Positions 37,600-47,752 of a stretch of DNA of 64,000 nucleotides are shown in pieces. The translations under genes and the position numbers were made by a program. Positions within the stretch are counted from its first letter, which is position 1, and each line of letters opens with the position of its first letter. Under the pieces are notes generated by a model that was not told the DNA's origin, did not search any database, and was given only the letters and a program-made list of their open reading frames with translations. The DNA comes from Rhodopseudomonas rhenobacensis (lineage in GTDB: Bacteria > Pseudomonadota > Alphaproteobacteria > Rhizobiales > Xanthobacteraceae): contig NZ_JACHIH010000004.1 of assembly GCF_014203125.1 (NCBI RefSeq), forward strand, positions 186,001 to 250,000. Direction: 5' to 3'.

Positions 37600-38868
37600 C
37601 TATTCCTGGCTGGCGGGCGGGGCCGCCGCCGGCGGTTGCGCCGCGCCTTGCCGCGCCGGTGCGGCGGTCCGCGCCCGCTTCTGCGGCTTGCCGGGTGCAG
37701 CCGCAGCCGGCGCCGCGGCGTTGGCGTCCGGCGCGGCCGGTGCCGCGGCGGGCGCCGGCTCGTCCGGCGGCTCGACGGTGTCGTTCTGGATCTGCCGCTC
37801 CAGCGCACGCAGCTTGACGACGTTCTTCTGGTGCTGGTCGTAGGTCTCGGTGAAGCTGTGGCCGCCGCTGCCGTCGGCGACGAAGAACAGGTCGCGGGTG
37901 CGCGCCGGATTGGCGGCGGCTTCCAGCGAAGCGCGGCCCGGATTGGCGATCGGCCCGGGCGGCAGGCCGTCGACGACGTAAGTATTGTAGGGCGACGGCT
38001 GGGTGATCTCGCTGCGCTTGATCGGGCGGCCGAGCGTGCCCTTGCCGCCGACCAGGCCGTAGATGATGGTCGGGTCGGACTGCAGCTTCATCTTCTGCCG
38101 CAGCCGGTTGACGTAGACCGCAGCCACCCGGCTCCGCTCGTCGGGCTTGCCGGTTTCTTTTTCGACGATCGAGGCCAGCGTCACCAGTTGCTCCGGCGTC
38201 TTCACCGGCACGTCGGGATTGCGGCGCTCCCAGATCTCGGCGAGCACGCGTTTCTGCGCCTGCTGCATCCGCACGATCACCGCCTCGCGGGTGGTGCCGC
38301 GCGGAAACTTGTAGGTCTCCGGCAGCAGCGTGCCTTCGCGCGGCATCTCGCGGACGTTGCCGGCGAAAATCTCGTTCTCGGAAAGCCGCGTCAAAATCTG
38401 TTCGGACGTCAGCCCCTCGGGAATCGTCACCGCGTGCTGCACCACCTTGCCTTCGACGATGGTGGCGATCACGTCGCGCAGGCTGGCGCTTTTCTGGAAC
38501 GAGTATTCGCCGGGCTTCATGTCGGCGCGCGCCTTCAGCGCGAACACACTGCCGATGAAGGCCCAGCGATTATTATCGATCACGCCTTCGCGCTGCAGGA
38601 TGTCGCCGATGTCGCCCATGCCGGCGCGCTGCGGAATGTTGACGATCTTGTCTTCCTTGAGCGGTCCCGGCGCTTCGATCTTCTGCTTGCCGTAGACGTA
38701 GATGCCGCCGGCCCCGATCATCGCCACCAGCAGGATGGTGATGATCGCATTGCCGACCACCACGATCGGATTGCGGGCGCGCTCCGAGCGTCGCGGCGGC
38801 GGCGGCACTTGCTCCGGCTCCAGCGCGGCGCGCGGGCTCTTCGGGGAAATCGGCGGCCTTTCACTCAT
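37600..38868 (-). CDS. mltG: endolytic murein transglycosylase MltG
   Basis: 422 residues from the ATG at 38868. A Pro-rich cytosolic N-terminus (about 35 residues) precedes one membrane helix (IVVVGNAIITILLVAMIGAGGIYVYG). The periplasmic YceG domain includes LLPETYKFPRGTT, ASIVEKETGKPDERSRVAAVYVNRL (catalytic Glu near residue 235) and LQSDPTIIYGL. It cuts nascent glycan strands to end peptidoglycan polymerisation. Atypically long Ala-Pro-rich tail after residue 350. It follows fabF on the same strand, as is common. Confidence 0.94.
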   Translation of the reverse strand: MSERPPISPKSPRAALEPEQVPPPPRRSERARNPIVVVGNAIITILLVAMIGAGGIYVYGKQKIEAPGPLKEDKIVNIPQRAGMGDIGDILQREGVIDNNRWAFIGSVFALKARADMKPGEYSFQKSASLRDVIATIVEGKVVQHAVTIPEGLTSEQILTRLSENEIFAGNVREMPREGTLLPETYKFPRGTTREAVIVRMQQAQKRVLAEIWERRNPDVPVKTPEQLVTLASIVEKETGKPDERSRVAAVYVNRLRQKMKLQSDPTIIYGLVGGKGTLGRPIKRSEITQPSPYNTYVVDGLPPGPIANPGRASLEAAANPARTRDLFFVADGSGGHSFTETYDQHQKNVVKLRALERQIQNDTVEPPDEPAPAAAPAAPDANAAAPAAAAPGKPQKRARTAAPARQGAAQPPAAAPPASQE

Positions 38869-39047
38869 CGGTGCAACCTGATTCCTGTCGTTCAATCGGG
38901 ACCGGCGAAAACGACGATCGTGGCGGGCGTTGGGAAGACAAGACCCGCGCAGTTGCAGGCGGCGCAATCGGCGTTTCGCGAACCACCGACCCCACTAGGG
39001 TTTAGCAGCGATTGCGGCGAAACGGAGGAGCCATACACCATTCAGCG

Positions 39048-40313
<1,266 letters not shown>

Positions 40314-40410
40314 ATCAAACACTCCGGCCCAGGATCCGCGGTCCACAACAAGAAGCCGGTGGACCGCGTGGCTGCGGCCCGCCCGGCTTCGTTAGTCCCG
40401 CGCCAGAGCG

Positions 40411-40650
40411 TCAGCTCTTTGCGTTCTTTTCAAGAAACTTGGTGGCGTCGCCAACCGTCAGAATGGTTTCCGCGGCATCGTCGGGAATTTCGCAGCCGAA
40501 TTCTTCTTCGAACGCCATCACGAGCTCGACCGTGTCGAGGCTGTCGGCACCGAGGTCGTCAATGAAGCTCGCGCCGTCGACCACTTTCTCGGGCTCGACA
40601 CCAAGGTGCTCCACCACGATCTTTTTAACCCGCTCGCCAATCTCACTCAT
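40411..40650 (-). CDS. acpP: acyl carrier protein
   Basis: 79 residues. It carries growing acyl chains on a phosphopantetheine arm. The attachment motif [18 protein letters not shown] has the modified Ser near residue 37. The acidic four-helix pattern and length are standard. GAGG precedes the ATG. It has its own 290-base upstream gap, so transcription may start separately from fabG. Confidence 0.98.
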   Translation of the reverse strand: MSEIGERVKKIVVEHLGVEPEKVVDGASFIDDLGADSLDTVELVMAFEEEFGCEIPDDAAETILTVGDATKFLEKNAKS

Positions 40651-40941
40651 CGTTCAAACCTCGTGCTGTTCCATTGGACCCGACCGCTAGGATACGAGCC
40701 ATCGTGGTGCGTTAACTCGTTAAGTTCCCGTCGCAATCGCGTAAGTCTTGATTATCCCCGTCCCCAGGGAAAGCCCGGCAAAACAACCGCAGGCTCCGCA
40801 CCGCCAATATACAGGGTTTCGCTCTCCTGCAATGGCGTTCTTTTGCCCATCCGTTCGCCGTTCGGTTACCATACTTCGTATGCCTTGACTACAAGCCTCA
40901 ACCGGCGACCGGGGTCAGCGGACGCCGGTGGAAAACTCCGG

Positions 40942-41679
40942 TTAGATCATCGCCATTCCGCCGTTGACGTGAATCGTCTGCCCGGTGACGTACGCCGCTT
41001 CATTGGAGGCCAGATACACCGCCGCCGCGGCGATATCTTCCGGGGTGCCGAGCCGGCCCGCCGGCACCTTGCTGAGAATCGCTTCGCGCTGCTTGTCGTT
41101 GAGCACGTCGGTCATCGGCGTGGCGATGAATCCGGGGGCGATGCAATTGGCGGTGACGTTGCGCTTGGCATATTCGGCGCCGAGCGTCTTGATCATGCCG
41201 ATCAGACCGGCTTTGGAGGCGGTGTAATTGCCCTGCCCGGCATTACCAGTCACCCCGACCACCGAGGTGATCGCGATAATCCGGCCGAAGCGCTTGCGCA
41301 TCATCAGCTTGGTGGCGGCGCGCGCCAGCCGGAACGTCGCGGTCAGATTGACCTTGATCACTTCGTCCCAGTCCTCGTCGCGCAACTGCACGAACAGATT
41401 GTCGCGGGTAATACCGGCGTTGCTGACTAGGATGTCGAGCTGCCCCATCGCCTTCTCGGCCGAAGGTACCAGCGCCTCGACCTCGGCTATGTCGGACAGA
41501 TTGCAGGGCAGCACGTGAACCCGCTCGCCCAACTTGGCCGCGAGTTCGTCCAGCGCTTCGCGCCGCGTCCCGGAGATCGCCACGGTGGCGCCCTGCGCGT
41601 GCAGCGCCTTCGCGATCGCACCGCCGATGCCTCCGGTCGCGCCGGTCACCAGCGCGGTCCTGCCTGTTAAATCGAACAT
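40942..41679 (-). CDS. fabG: 3-oxoacyl-[acyl-carrier-protein] reductase
   Basis: 245 residues, preceded by AAGGAGA. It reduces 3-ketoacyl-ACP with NADPH. The glycine loop TGATGGIGGAIAKAL is at residue 12, LVSNAGITRDNLFVQL carries the NAG motif, and the Ser-Tyr-Lys catalytic set is in ITSVVGVTGNAGQGNYTASKAGLIG. In many alphaproteobacteria fabD directly precedes fabG; here a divergent permease gene lies between. Confidence 0.97.
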   Translation of the reverse strand: MFDLTGRTALVTGATGGIGGAIAKALHAQGATVAISGTRREALDELAAKLGERVHVLPCNLSDIAEVEALVPSAEKAMGQLDILVSNAGITRDNLFVQLRDEDWDEVIKVNLTATFRLARAATKLMMRKRFGRIIAITSVVGVTGNAGQGNYTASKAGLIGMIKTLGAEYAKRNVTANCIAPGFIATPMTDVLNDKQREAILSKVPAGRLGTPEDIAAAAVYLASNEAAYVTGQTIHVNGGMAMI

Positions 41680-41838
41680 TCTCGTCTCCTTGCAGCATCG
41701 GCGGGCCAGGCCGCCGTCTCGGCCCGGCCGAAGATCAGCGCGAAATGCCGCGACAAACCGGCCGCCGTCAATGATCCACGCGCTTGACAGTTGGATTCAT
41801 TTCGCGCGGCGGAAAGCACTGATCACCTCGCACCGGCA

Positions 41839-41855
41839 TGGCACCTGTCTTGCAT
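41839..41855 (+). promoter_or_regulatory. sigma-54 (-24/-12) promoter of the permease gene
   Basis: The bases TGGCAC-CTGTC-TTGCAT match the RpoN consensus TGGCAC-N5-TTGCW, with GG and GC exactly ten bases apart. The -12 element is 61 bases before the permease ATG, so transcription would start near 41865. No upstream activator site is recognised. Confidence 0.75.
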
Positions 41856-41915
41856 GACATTTGTACAACACGGCGCGAACGCGCTGGCCAAGCGACTGGC
41901 AACAGGAGGCCTTTC

Positions 41916-43307
41916 ATGACGATCAGCGCGAGCACGCCATCCGCCCCGGGCCTGAAGAAGGTGCTCGGTCCCGTCCAGCTCTGGGGGATCGCGGTGGGGC
42001 TGGTGATATCAGGGGAATATTTCGGCTGGAGCTTCGGCTGGGCCAGCGCCGGCACCTTGGGCTTTCTGGTCGCCACCGTGCTGGTGGCGACGATGTACAC
42101 GACTTTCATTTTCAGCTTCACCGAATTGTCCACCGCGATCCCGCATGCCGGCGGGCCGTTCGCCTATGCGCGGCGCGCCTTCGGCCCGACCGGCGGCTTC
42201 ATCGCCGGCTTCGCCACCTTGGTGGAATTCGTGTTCGCGCCGCCGGCGATCGCCTTGGCGATCGGCGCGTACCTCAACGTGCAATTCCCCGGCATCAACC
42301 CGAAATGGTTCGCGCTCGGCGCCTATGTGATCTTCATCGGCCTGAACTGGATCGGCATCGGCATCGCCGCGGCCTTTGAGCTGTTCGTCACCGTGCTGGC
42401 GATCTTCGAACTGCTGGTGTTCATGGGCGTGGTGTTGCCGGGCTGGTCGCTGTCGAATTTCGTCGCCAATGGCTGGGCCGGCAACAGCACGTTCAATGGC
42501 GCGGCGATCTCCGGGATCTTCGCCTCGATCCCGTTCGCGATCTGGTTCTTCCTCGCGATCGAAGGCGCCGCGATGGCGGCCGAAGAGGCGCACGATCCGC
42601 AGCGCACCATTCCGCGCGCCTATATCGGCGGCATCCTCACCTTGGTGCTGCTGGCATTCGGCGTGATGATCTTCGCCGGCGGCGTCGGCGACTGGAGCAA
42701 GCTGTCCAACATCAACGATCCGTTGCCGCAGGCGATGAAGGTGGTGGTCGGCGACAATTCGGGCTGGCTGCACATGCTGGTGTGGATCGGGCTGTTCGGA
42801 CTGGTCGCCTCGTTCCACGGCATCATCATGGGCTATTCGCGGCAGATCTTCGCGCTGTCGCGGGCGGGCTACCTGCCGGCGATGTTCGCCGCCCTCAGTC
42901 CGCGCTTCAACACCCCGCACCGCGCGCTGCTCGCCGGCGGCGTGATCGGCATCGTGGCGATCTTCAGCGACGAATGGGTGCAGTTCGGCGGCCAGACGCT
43001 CACCGCCAACATCGTGACGATGTCGGTACTCGGCGCCATCGTGATGTATCTGACCTCGATGGCGGCGCTGTTCAAACTGCGGCGCAGCGAGCCGTCGATG
43101 CCCCGGCCGTACCGCGCGCCGTTCTATCCGGTGTTTCCGGCGATCGCCTTCGCGCTGGCGCTGGTCTGCCTCGGCGCGATGGTGTGGTTCAACCCGATGC
43201 TGACGCTGCTGTTCGTGGTGCTGATGGGGCTGGCCTACGGTTACTTCCGCTTCACCGCGCACCAGCGCCACAGCGCCGCCCCCGACGAGATGCTGGCGAC
43301 GGTCTGA
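41916..43307 (+). CDS. ethanolamine-type amino acid permease (APC family)
   Basis: 463 residues from the ATG at 41916, with AGGAGG upstream. About twelve hydrophobic helices. The early block LWGIAVGLVISGEYFGWSFGWASAG and TELSTAIPHAGGPFAYARRAFGPTGGFIAGF, then IEGAAMAAEEAHDPQRTIPRAYIGG, match Eat-type ethanolamine permeases in the APC superfamily. It is expected to import ethanolamine or a related amine at the inner membrane. It sits divergently between fabG and fabD and is driven by a sigma-54 promoter, which suggests nitrogen-scavenging control. No ethanolamine ammonia-lyase genes are in the window. Confidence 0.85.
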   Translation: MTISASTPSAPGLKKVLGPVQLWGIAVGLVISGEYFGWSFGWASAGTLGFLVATVLVATMYTTFIFSFTELSTAIPHAGGPFAYARRAFGPTGGFIAGFATLVEFVFAPPAIALAIGAYLNVQFPGINPKWFALGAYVIFIGLNWIGIGIAAAFELFVTVLAIFELLVFMGVVLPGWSLSNFVANGWAGNSTFNGAAISGIFASIPFAIWFFLAIEGAAMAAEEAHDPQRTIPRAYIGGILTLVLLAFGVMIFAGGVGDWSKLSNINDPLPQAMKVVVGDNSGWLHMLVWIGLFGLVASFHGIIMGYSRQIFALSRAGYLPAMFAALSPRFNTPHRALLAGGVIGIVAIFSDEWVQFGGQTLTANIVTMSVLGAIVMYLTSMAALFKLRRSEPSMPRPYRAPFYPVFPAIAFALALVCLGAMVWFNPMLTLLFVVLMGLAYGYFRFTAHQRHSAAPDEMLATV

Positions 43308-43343
43308 GCAACGGCTCTGAGCAAGCCGCGTGAGCCGTTGGGC

Positions 43344-44303
43344 TCACGCGGCGTCGGAGGCCGCCAATGCCTGCTTCGCCGGTTCGATGTCGTTGGGGCC
43401 GCCGACCGCGATGCCGATCGCGCCGTCGGCGATGCGCTTGACCAGGCCGCTCAGCACCTTGCCGGCGCCGATCTCGAAGAAATGCGTCACGCCCTGGCCG
43501 GCCATGTAGGCCACCGATTCGCGCCAGCGCACCGTGCCGGTGACCTGCTCGACCAGCAGCCGACGGATCTCGTCCGGCGCGGTGACCGGCGACGCCAGCA
43601 CGTTGGCGACCAAAGGCGCCGCCGGCGCCAAAATGGTGACATCCGCCAGCGCCTGCGCCATCGCGTCGGCGGCGGGCTGCATCAGCGTGCAATGGAAGGG
43701 GGCGGAGACCGGCAGCAGCAGCGCGCGCTTGGCGCCCTTGGTCTTGGCGATCTCGAGCGCGCGTTCGACCGCGGCCTTGTCGCCCGACACCACCACCTGG
43801 CCGCCGCCATTGTCGTTGGCGGCCTGGCACACCTGGCCCTGCGCCGCCTCCTCCGCCACCGCCACCGCGGTGTCGAAATCGAGCCCAAGCAGCGCCGCCA
43901 TCGCGCCAACCCCGACCGGCACCGCCTTCTGCATGGCGAGGCCGCGGGTGCGCAACAGCCGCGCGGTATCGCTGATGGTCAGGCTGCCGGCTGCGGCGAG
44001 CGCGGAATATTCCCCGAGCGAGTGGCCTGCGACGAAGGCGGCGTGCCGCGCCACCGAAAATCCCGCCTCGCTCTCCAGCACCCGCAAGGTCGCCAGCGAC
44101 ACCGCCATCAGCGCCGGCTGGGCGTTCTCGGTCAATTGTAGCGTCTCGGCCGGGCCGTCCCAGATCGTCGCGGTGAGCTTTTCGCCGAGCGCCGAATCGA
44201 CCTCGTCGAACACCGCGCGCGCCGCCGGAAAGGCCTCGGCCAAAGCCTTGCCCATGCCGACGGCTTGGGATCCCTGGCCAGGAAAAGTGAAAGCGGCGGT
44301 CAT
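43344..44303 (-). CDS. fabD: malonyl-CoA:ACP transacylase
   Basis: 319 residues. It loads malonyl groups onto ACP. The start TAAFTFPGQGSQAVGMGKAL contains the conserved FPGQGSQ oxyanion motif; the nucleophile is in FVAGHSLGEYSALAAAG (Ser near 93) and the catalytic His in VSAPFHCTLMQPAAD (near 200). GGGGAT precedes the ATG. It is separated from fabG by the permease gene, so the usual fabD-fabG operon is broken. Confidence 0.97.
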   Translation of the reverse strand: MTAAFTFPGQGSQAVGMGKALAEAFPAARAVFDEVDSALGEKLTATIWDGPAETLQLTENAQPALMAVSLATLRVLESEAGFSVARHAAFVAGHSLGEYSALAAAGSLTISDTARLLRTRGLAMQKAVPVGVGAMAALLGLDFDTAVAVAEEAAQGQVCQAANDNGGGQVVVSGDKAAVERALEIAKTKGAKRALLLPVSAPFHCTLMQPAADAMAQALADVTILAPAAPLVANVLASPVTAPDEIRRLLVEQVTGTVRWRESVAYMAGQGVTHFFEIGAGKVLSGLVKRIADGAIGIAVGGPNDIEPAKQALAASDAA

Positions 44304-44771
44304 CTGAGAATCCCCGAGGCTGGGAGCACGTCGCCGCCCGGCCGCCCGGGCTCAGGCCCGATCTGCGGCGCGCGACCGACATGGTCCGGTCAAAATCTGC
44401 GCATTTTCCCTGCAAACCCGCTGGATCTGCCCGACGCGCGACAATCCGGCCGTAAGACACCGGCCCGGGCGGGTCTGTCAAGCGGACGGCCCGCGGCCGG
44501 TCTCAGCCCTTCGCATGGGACGGTTCCCGGCCTACCTTCGCTTGCCATTGCGCGCAAAATCCGTATAAACCGCGCATCCGCAGATCCCGGCCGGGAGCTG
44601 AACGGACGGTCTCAGCAATTTCACCTGCTCATTTTGGTATGGCGATCTTGATGCGGCAGGGCCAGTAGGTCCGTCGTCCCGTGCTTCCGCCTTCTGAGCA
44701 TTCTCGAGTCCTTTCCGGAGGCCTCGAAGGGCTTGCCGCCGGGACCCGCGCTAACCTTGGAAAGGACAGCC
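44304..44771. other. divergent regulatory gap between fabD and rpsF
   Basis: 468 bases with no convincing gene. The rpsF promoter (44542-44569) is within it, leaving a leader of about 200 bases before rpsF, a length in which autoregulatory S6:S18 binding sites occur in other bacteria. I could not identify that structure. Confidence 0.5.
44542..44569 (+). promoter_or_regulatory. sigma-70-type promoter of the rpsF operon
   Basis: TTGCCA, a 16-base spacer and TATAAA give a near-consensus housekeeping promoter about 205 bases before the rpsF ATG. Confidence 0.6.
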
Positions 44772-45278
44772 ATGCCTCTTTATGAGCATGTTTTTCTCGC
44801 GCGTCAGGACGCGAGCGCCCAGCAGGTGGAAGAACTGACAACCCAGATCACCGGCGTGATCGAAGGTCTCGGCGGCAAAGTCGTCAAGATGGAATCCTGG
44901 GGCGTGCGCTCGCTTACCTACCGCATGCACAAGAACCGCAAGGCGCATTTCGTGCTGTTGAACATCGACGGCCCCTCCGCGGTGGTCGCCGAAGTCGAGC
45001 GCCAGGAGCGCATCAACGAAGACGTCATCCGTTATCTGACCGTCCGCGTCGATGAACTCGAAGAAGGTCCGTCGGCGATGATGCGCAAGGCCGACCGCGA
45101 TCGCGATCGCGACGACCGTGGCGGTTTCCGTGGCGACCGCGAAGGCGGCTTCCGTGGCGATCGTGAAGGCGGCTTCCGTGGCGGCGACCGTGAAGGCGGC
45201 GGTTTCCGTGGTGACCGTGGTCCGCGCCGTCCGCGTGACGATGCCGCCCCCGCCCCCGCCGCAGCGACTGAGGAGTAA
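44772..45278 (+). CDS. rpsF: 30S ribosomal protein S6 with Gly-Arg-Asp repeat tail
   Basis: 168 residues from the ATG at 44772, with AAGGAC upstream. The S6 domain occupies residues 1-100 ([12 protein letters not shown] ... [17 protein letters not shown]). It binds S18 on the 30S platform. After residue 108 an unusual tail has four near-repeats of D-R-E-G-G-F-R-G type and ends in Ala-Pro; the usual S6 is about 100-135 residues. The repeats are also visible as DNA tandem repeats at 45115-45220. rpsR starts five bases after the stop. Confidence 0.97.
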   Translation: MPLYEHVFLARQDASAQQVEELTTQITGVIEGLGGKVVKMESWGVRSLTYRMHKNRKAHFVLLNIDGPSAVVAEVERQERINEDVIRYLTVRVDELEEGPSAMMRKADRDRDRDDRGGFRGDREGGFRGDREGGFRGGDREGGGFRGDRGPRRPRDDAAPAPAAATEE

Positions 45279-45283
45279 GAATC

Positions 45284-45523
45284 ATGGCTGAAGCAGGTGC
45301 CCGCCGTCCGTTTTTCCGCCGCCGCAAGACCTGCCCGTTTACGGGTCCGAACGCGCCGAAGATCGACTACAAGGATTCCAAGCTGTTGATGCGTTACGTC
45401 TCCGAGCGCGGCAAGATCGTGCCGAGCCGCATCACCGCCGTCTCCGCCAAGAAGCAGCGTGAACTCGCCCGCGCCATCAAGCGCTCGCGTTTCCTCGGTC
45501 TGTTGCCCTACGTTATTCGCTAA
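45284..45523 (+). CDS. rpsR: 30S ribosomal protein S18
   Basis: 79 residues. It pairs with S6 on the 30S platform. The core [67 protein letters not shown] is fully typical in order and length. It is in the rpsF operon and is followed by a strong terminator. Confidence 0.98.
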   Translation: MAEAGARRPFFRRRKTCPFTGPNAPKIDYKDSKLLMRYVSERGKIVPSRITAVSAKKQRELARAIKRSRFLGLLPYVIR

Positions 45524-45533
45524 GACGCGTTTC

Positions 45534-45563
45534 GGCCCGCGGCGTTCGCGCCGCGGGCCTTTT
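45534..45563 (+). terminator. intrinsic terminator after rpsR
   Basis: An 11-base perfect G+C stem (45534-45544 with 45549-45559) closed by a TTCG tetraloop and followed by TTTT. It probably limits read-through from rpsF-rpsR into the DUF2232 gene and rplI. Confidence 0.88.
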
Positions 45564-45669
45564 GCTTGCTACCTTGCTGGTTCAGTTTTCATAAGGCGTC
45601 GGGTCGTTCCGCGCGCCGATGGTTGGGGTCGAACAGGCCTCTAACCGCTCGAAAGGAGCGGGACAGCTG

Positions 45670-46638
45670 ATGATTTTCACCGCCCTGATCACGCTTGCGG
45701 CCGGCTCTGCGTCGGCGCTGATGTTCGCCTCGATCATTTCGGGCGCGCTGATCTCGCTGCTGTTGTTCTACCTCGCCCCGTTGCCCCTGATGGTCGCCGC
45801 CTTGGGCTGGAGCGCCGCGGGCGCCGCGCTCGGCGGCGTGGTCGCCGGCGCCGCGCTCGGCACGCTGGTCGGCTTTCCCTACTTCGCCGCCTTTCTCCTC
45901 ACCGTGGTGCTGCCGGCCTGCTGGCTCGGTCACCTCGCGCTGCTCGGCCGCCCCGCCGCAGCCGGTGTCGCGCCCGCCGCCGGCGCACCGCCTGCGATGG
46001 AATGGTATCCGGTCGGCCGCATCATCGCCTGGACCGCCGGCCTCGCCGTGCTCACCACCATGGCGGCGATGTTCACGCTCGGCACCGACGCCGACAGCAT
46101 CAACGGCGCGCTGCGGAGCGGCATGCTGCGGGTGATCGGCACCCGCGACAACACCCCCGCCGGCGACGTCGAGCAGATCGTCGATGCGCTGGTGCGGATC
46201 GCGCCGGGCGCCGCCGCGATCGTCGCGATGATGACGCTGACGCTCAACCTGTTCCTCGCCGGCAAGATCACCGCGCTATCGGGGCGGCTGCAGCGGTCCT
46301 GGCCCGACCTCAACGCCGCCACGCTGCCGCCGATGACGCTGGCGGTGCTGTCGCTGGCGATCGGATTGAGTTTCCTGGGCGGCCTCGTCGGCATGATCGC
46401 GCAGACCGCCACCACCGCGCTGATGATGGCCTACGCGCTGAACGGCTTTGCGACGCTGCATACCCTGACCCGCGCGATCAAGCATCGCGGCTTCTGGCTG
46501 AGCTCGACCTACGCGCTGGTCACCGTGTTCGGCTGGCCGGTGTTGCTGCTGATCGCGCTGGGCCTCGCCGACGCCGTCTTCAACCTTCGCCAGCGCTACC
46601 TGCGGCGCGCCCCGCCGCCGCCGGTGCCGCTGCCCTGA
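45670..46638 (+). CDS. DUF2232 membrane protein
   Basis: 322 residues from the ATG at 45670. About eight hydrophobic segments: LITLAAGSASALMFASIISGALISLLLFYLAPLPLMVAALG at the start and pairs through the C-terminus (SSTYALVTVFGWPVLLLIALGLADAVF). A YybS-type DUF2232 fold is known between rpsR and rplI in many alphaproteobacteria, matching its place here. The function is unknown; a transporter-like or scaffolding role is only a guess. Confidence 0.88.
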   Translation: MIFTALITLAAGSASALMFASIISGALISLLLFYLAPLPLMVAALGWSAAGAALGGVVAGAALGTLVGFPYFAAFLLTVVLPACWLGHLALLGRPAAAGVAPAAGAPPAMEWYPVGRIIAWTAGLAVLTTMAAMFTLGTDADSINGALRSGMLRVIGTRDNTPAGDVEQIVDALVRIAPGAAAIVAMMTLTLNLFLAGKITALSGRLQRSWPDLNAATLPPMTLAVLSLAIGLSFLGGLVGMIAQTATTALMMAYALNGFATLHTLTRAIKHRGFWLSSTYALVTVFGWPVLLLIALGLADAVFNLRQRYLRRAPPPPVPLP

Positions 46639-46686
46639 ACCCAACAACCCGCAACCTTTTGCTATTCAACCCAACAGGAGAACACC

Positions 46687-47283
46687 ATGGAAGTCATTTT
46701 GCTGGAACGCGTCGCCAAGCTCGGTCATATGGGCGAAGTCGTGAAGGTCAAGCACGGCTTCGCGCGCAACTTCCTGTTGCCGCGCGGCAAGGCGCTGCGC
46801 GCCACCGCGGATAACCGCGCCAAGTTCGAGCACATGAAGGCCGACCTCGAGGCCCGCAACATCGAAGCCAAGGCCGAAGCCACCAAGGTCGCCGAGAAGA
46901 TCGACGGTCGCAATGTCGTGGTGCTGCGCCAGGCCTCGGAAACCGGCCAGCTGTTCGGCTCGGTCACGGTGCGCGACATCATCGCCCAGTTCACCGCCGA
47001 CGGCGTTCACATCGACCGCAGCCAGGTGCTGCTCGACCACCCGGTCAAGACCATCGGCAAGCACAGCATCTCGATCGCCGTGCATCCGGAAGTCGTGGTG
47101 TCGGTGTCGGTGACGGTGGCGCGCAGCGCGATGGAAGCCGAGCGCATCAACCGCGGCGAAGACATCTCGACCCGCCAGGAAGACCAGGACGCCGCCGCCG
47201 AAGCGCTGGCCGCCGCCGGCGAGTTCTTCGATCCGGACGCCCAGCACGACGGCGAGCCGGAAGAAGCGTCGGACGAGAAGTAA
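46687..47283 (+). CDS. rplI: 50S ribosomal protein L9
   Basis: 198 residues. The N-terminal domain ([40 protein letters not shown]) binds 23S rRNA; a connecting helix and the C-terminal domain ([16 protein letters not shown]) follow. It has a longer acidic C-terminal tail ([27 protein letters not shown]) than the usual 150 residues, common in this bacterial group. AACAGGAG precedes the ATG. Confidence 0.97.
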   Translation: MEVILLERVAKLGHMGEVVKVKHGFARNFLLPRGKALRATADNRAKFEHMKADLEARNIEAKAEATKVAEKIDGRNVVVLRQASETGQLFGSVTVRDIIAQFTADGVHIDRSQVLLDHPVKTIGKHSISIAVHPEVVVSVSVTVARSAMEAERINRGEDISTRQEDQDAAAEALAAAGEFFDPDAQHDGEPEEASDEK

Positions 47284-47330
47284 GCGCGGCGCGCTTCGCT
47301 TAAGCTACACGCGCCCATCAGGAAGACGGC

Positions 47331-47390
47331 CGCGTCCCGGGCGCGGAGCAGTGCCTCTGGCGCTGCTCCGCAGAACCGGGACCGTCACAA
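47331..47390. repeat. dispersed repeat, family B (short relative)
   Basis: CGCGTCCCGGGCGCGGAGCAG through ACCGGGACCGTCACAAGC resembles the left half of family B at 22656 and 62177, with an inner dyad GCGGAGCAG / CTGCTCCGC. Confidence 0.65.
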
Positions 47391-47396
47391 GCACAG

Positions 47397-47553
47397 CCTC
47401 ACCTCTCCCCGCTTGCGGGGAGAGGTCGACCCGGCGTAGCGCCAGCGAAGCCGGGTCGGGTGAGGGGGCGCCTCGGCAGAACGCGGCGCCCCCTCACCCG
47501 GCGCGACAAGCTTCGCTTGTCACGCCACCCTCTCCCCGCAAGCGGGGCGAGGG
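47397..47553. repeat. mosaic palindromic intergenic element downstream of rplI
   Basis: Three nested dyads: CTCTCCCCGC-TTGC-family hairpin at 47403-47424; a 15-base perfect stem GGGTGAGGGGGCGCC (47458-47472) with its complement at 47485-47499; and a mirrored CTCTCCCCGC/GCGGGGCGAG copy near 47531-47553. This is the layout of rhizobial intergenic mosaic elements. No protein is encoded. Confidence 0.75.
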
Positions 47554-47650
47554 AAACTTGCCGCACCGCTTCGATCGAGATCGCCTCAGTCGTCAGCCTC
47601 AACGTCTCATCCACTTCGTGAGGCAGTGAGGCCGCTGCCGAACTCACAAC

Positions 47651-47687
47651 AAAAAGCCCGGCCTGATCAGTATCAGGCCGGGCTTTT
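47651..47687. terminator. bidirectional intrinsic terminator
   Basis: A-run, stem GCCCGGCCTGAT (47656-47667), CAGT loop, complement 47672-47683, then TTTT. It sits between rplI and the convergent cytochrome gene and can serve both strands. Confidence 0.9.
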
Positions 47688-47752
47688 CTGTATCGATGGT
47701 CACTGATAGCAGCGGATCCGGCTTACGCTCGCCGGTCCGTCGCGCCGTGGCG

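Noticed and set aside
41784-41812. TTGACA as a sigma-70 promoter of the permease
   Set aside because: No acceptable -10 element 16-18 bases downstream; the sigma-54 site at 41839-41855 is far better.
45115-45220. CRISPR-like short repeats
   Set aside because: The repeats are in frame inside rpsF and encode the Gly-Arg tail; no unique spacers of constant length.
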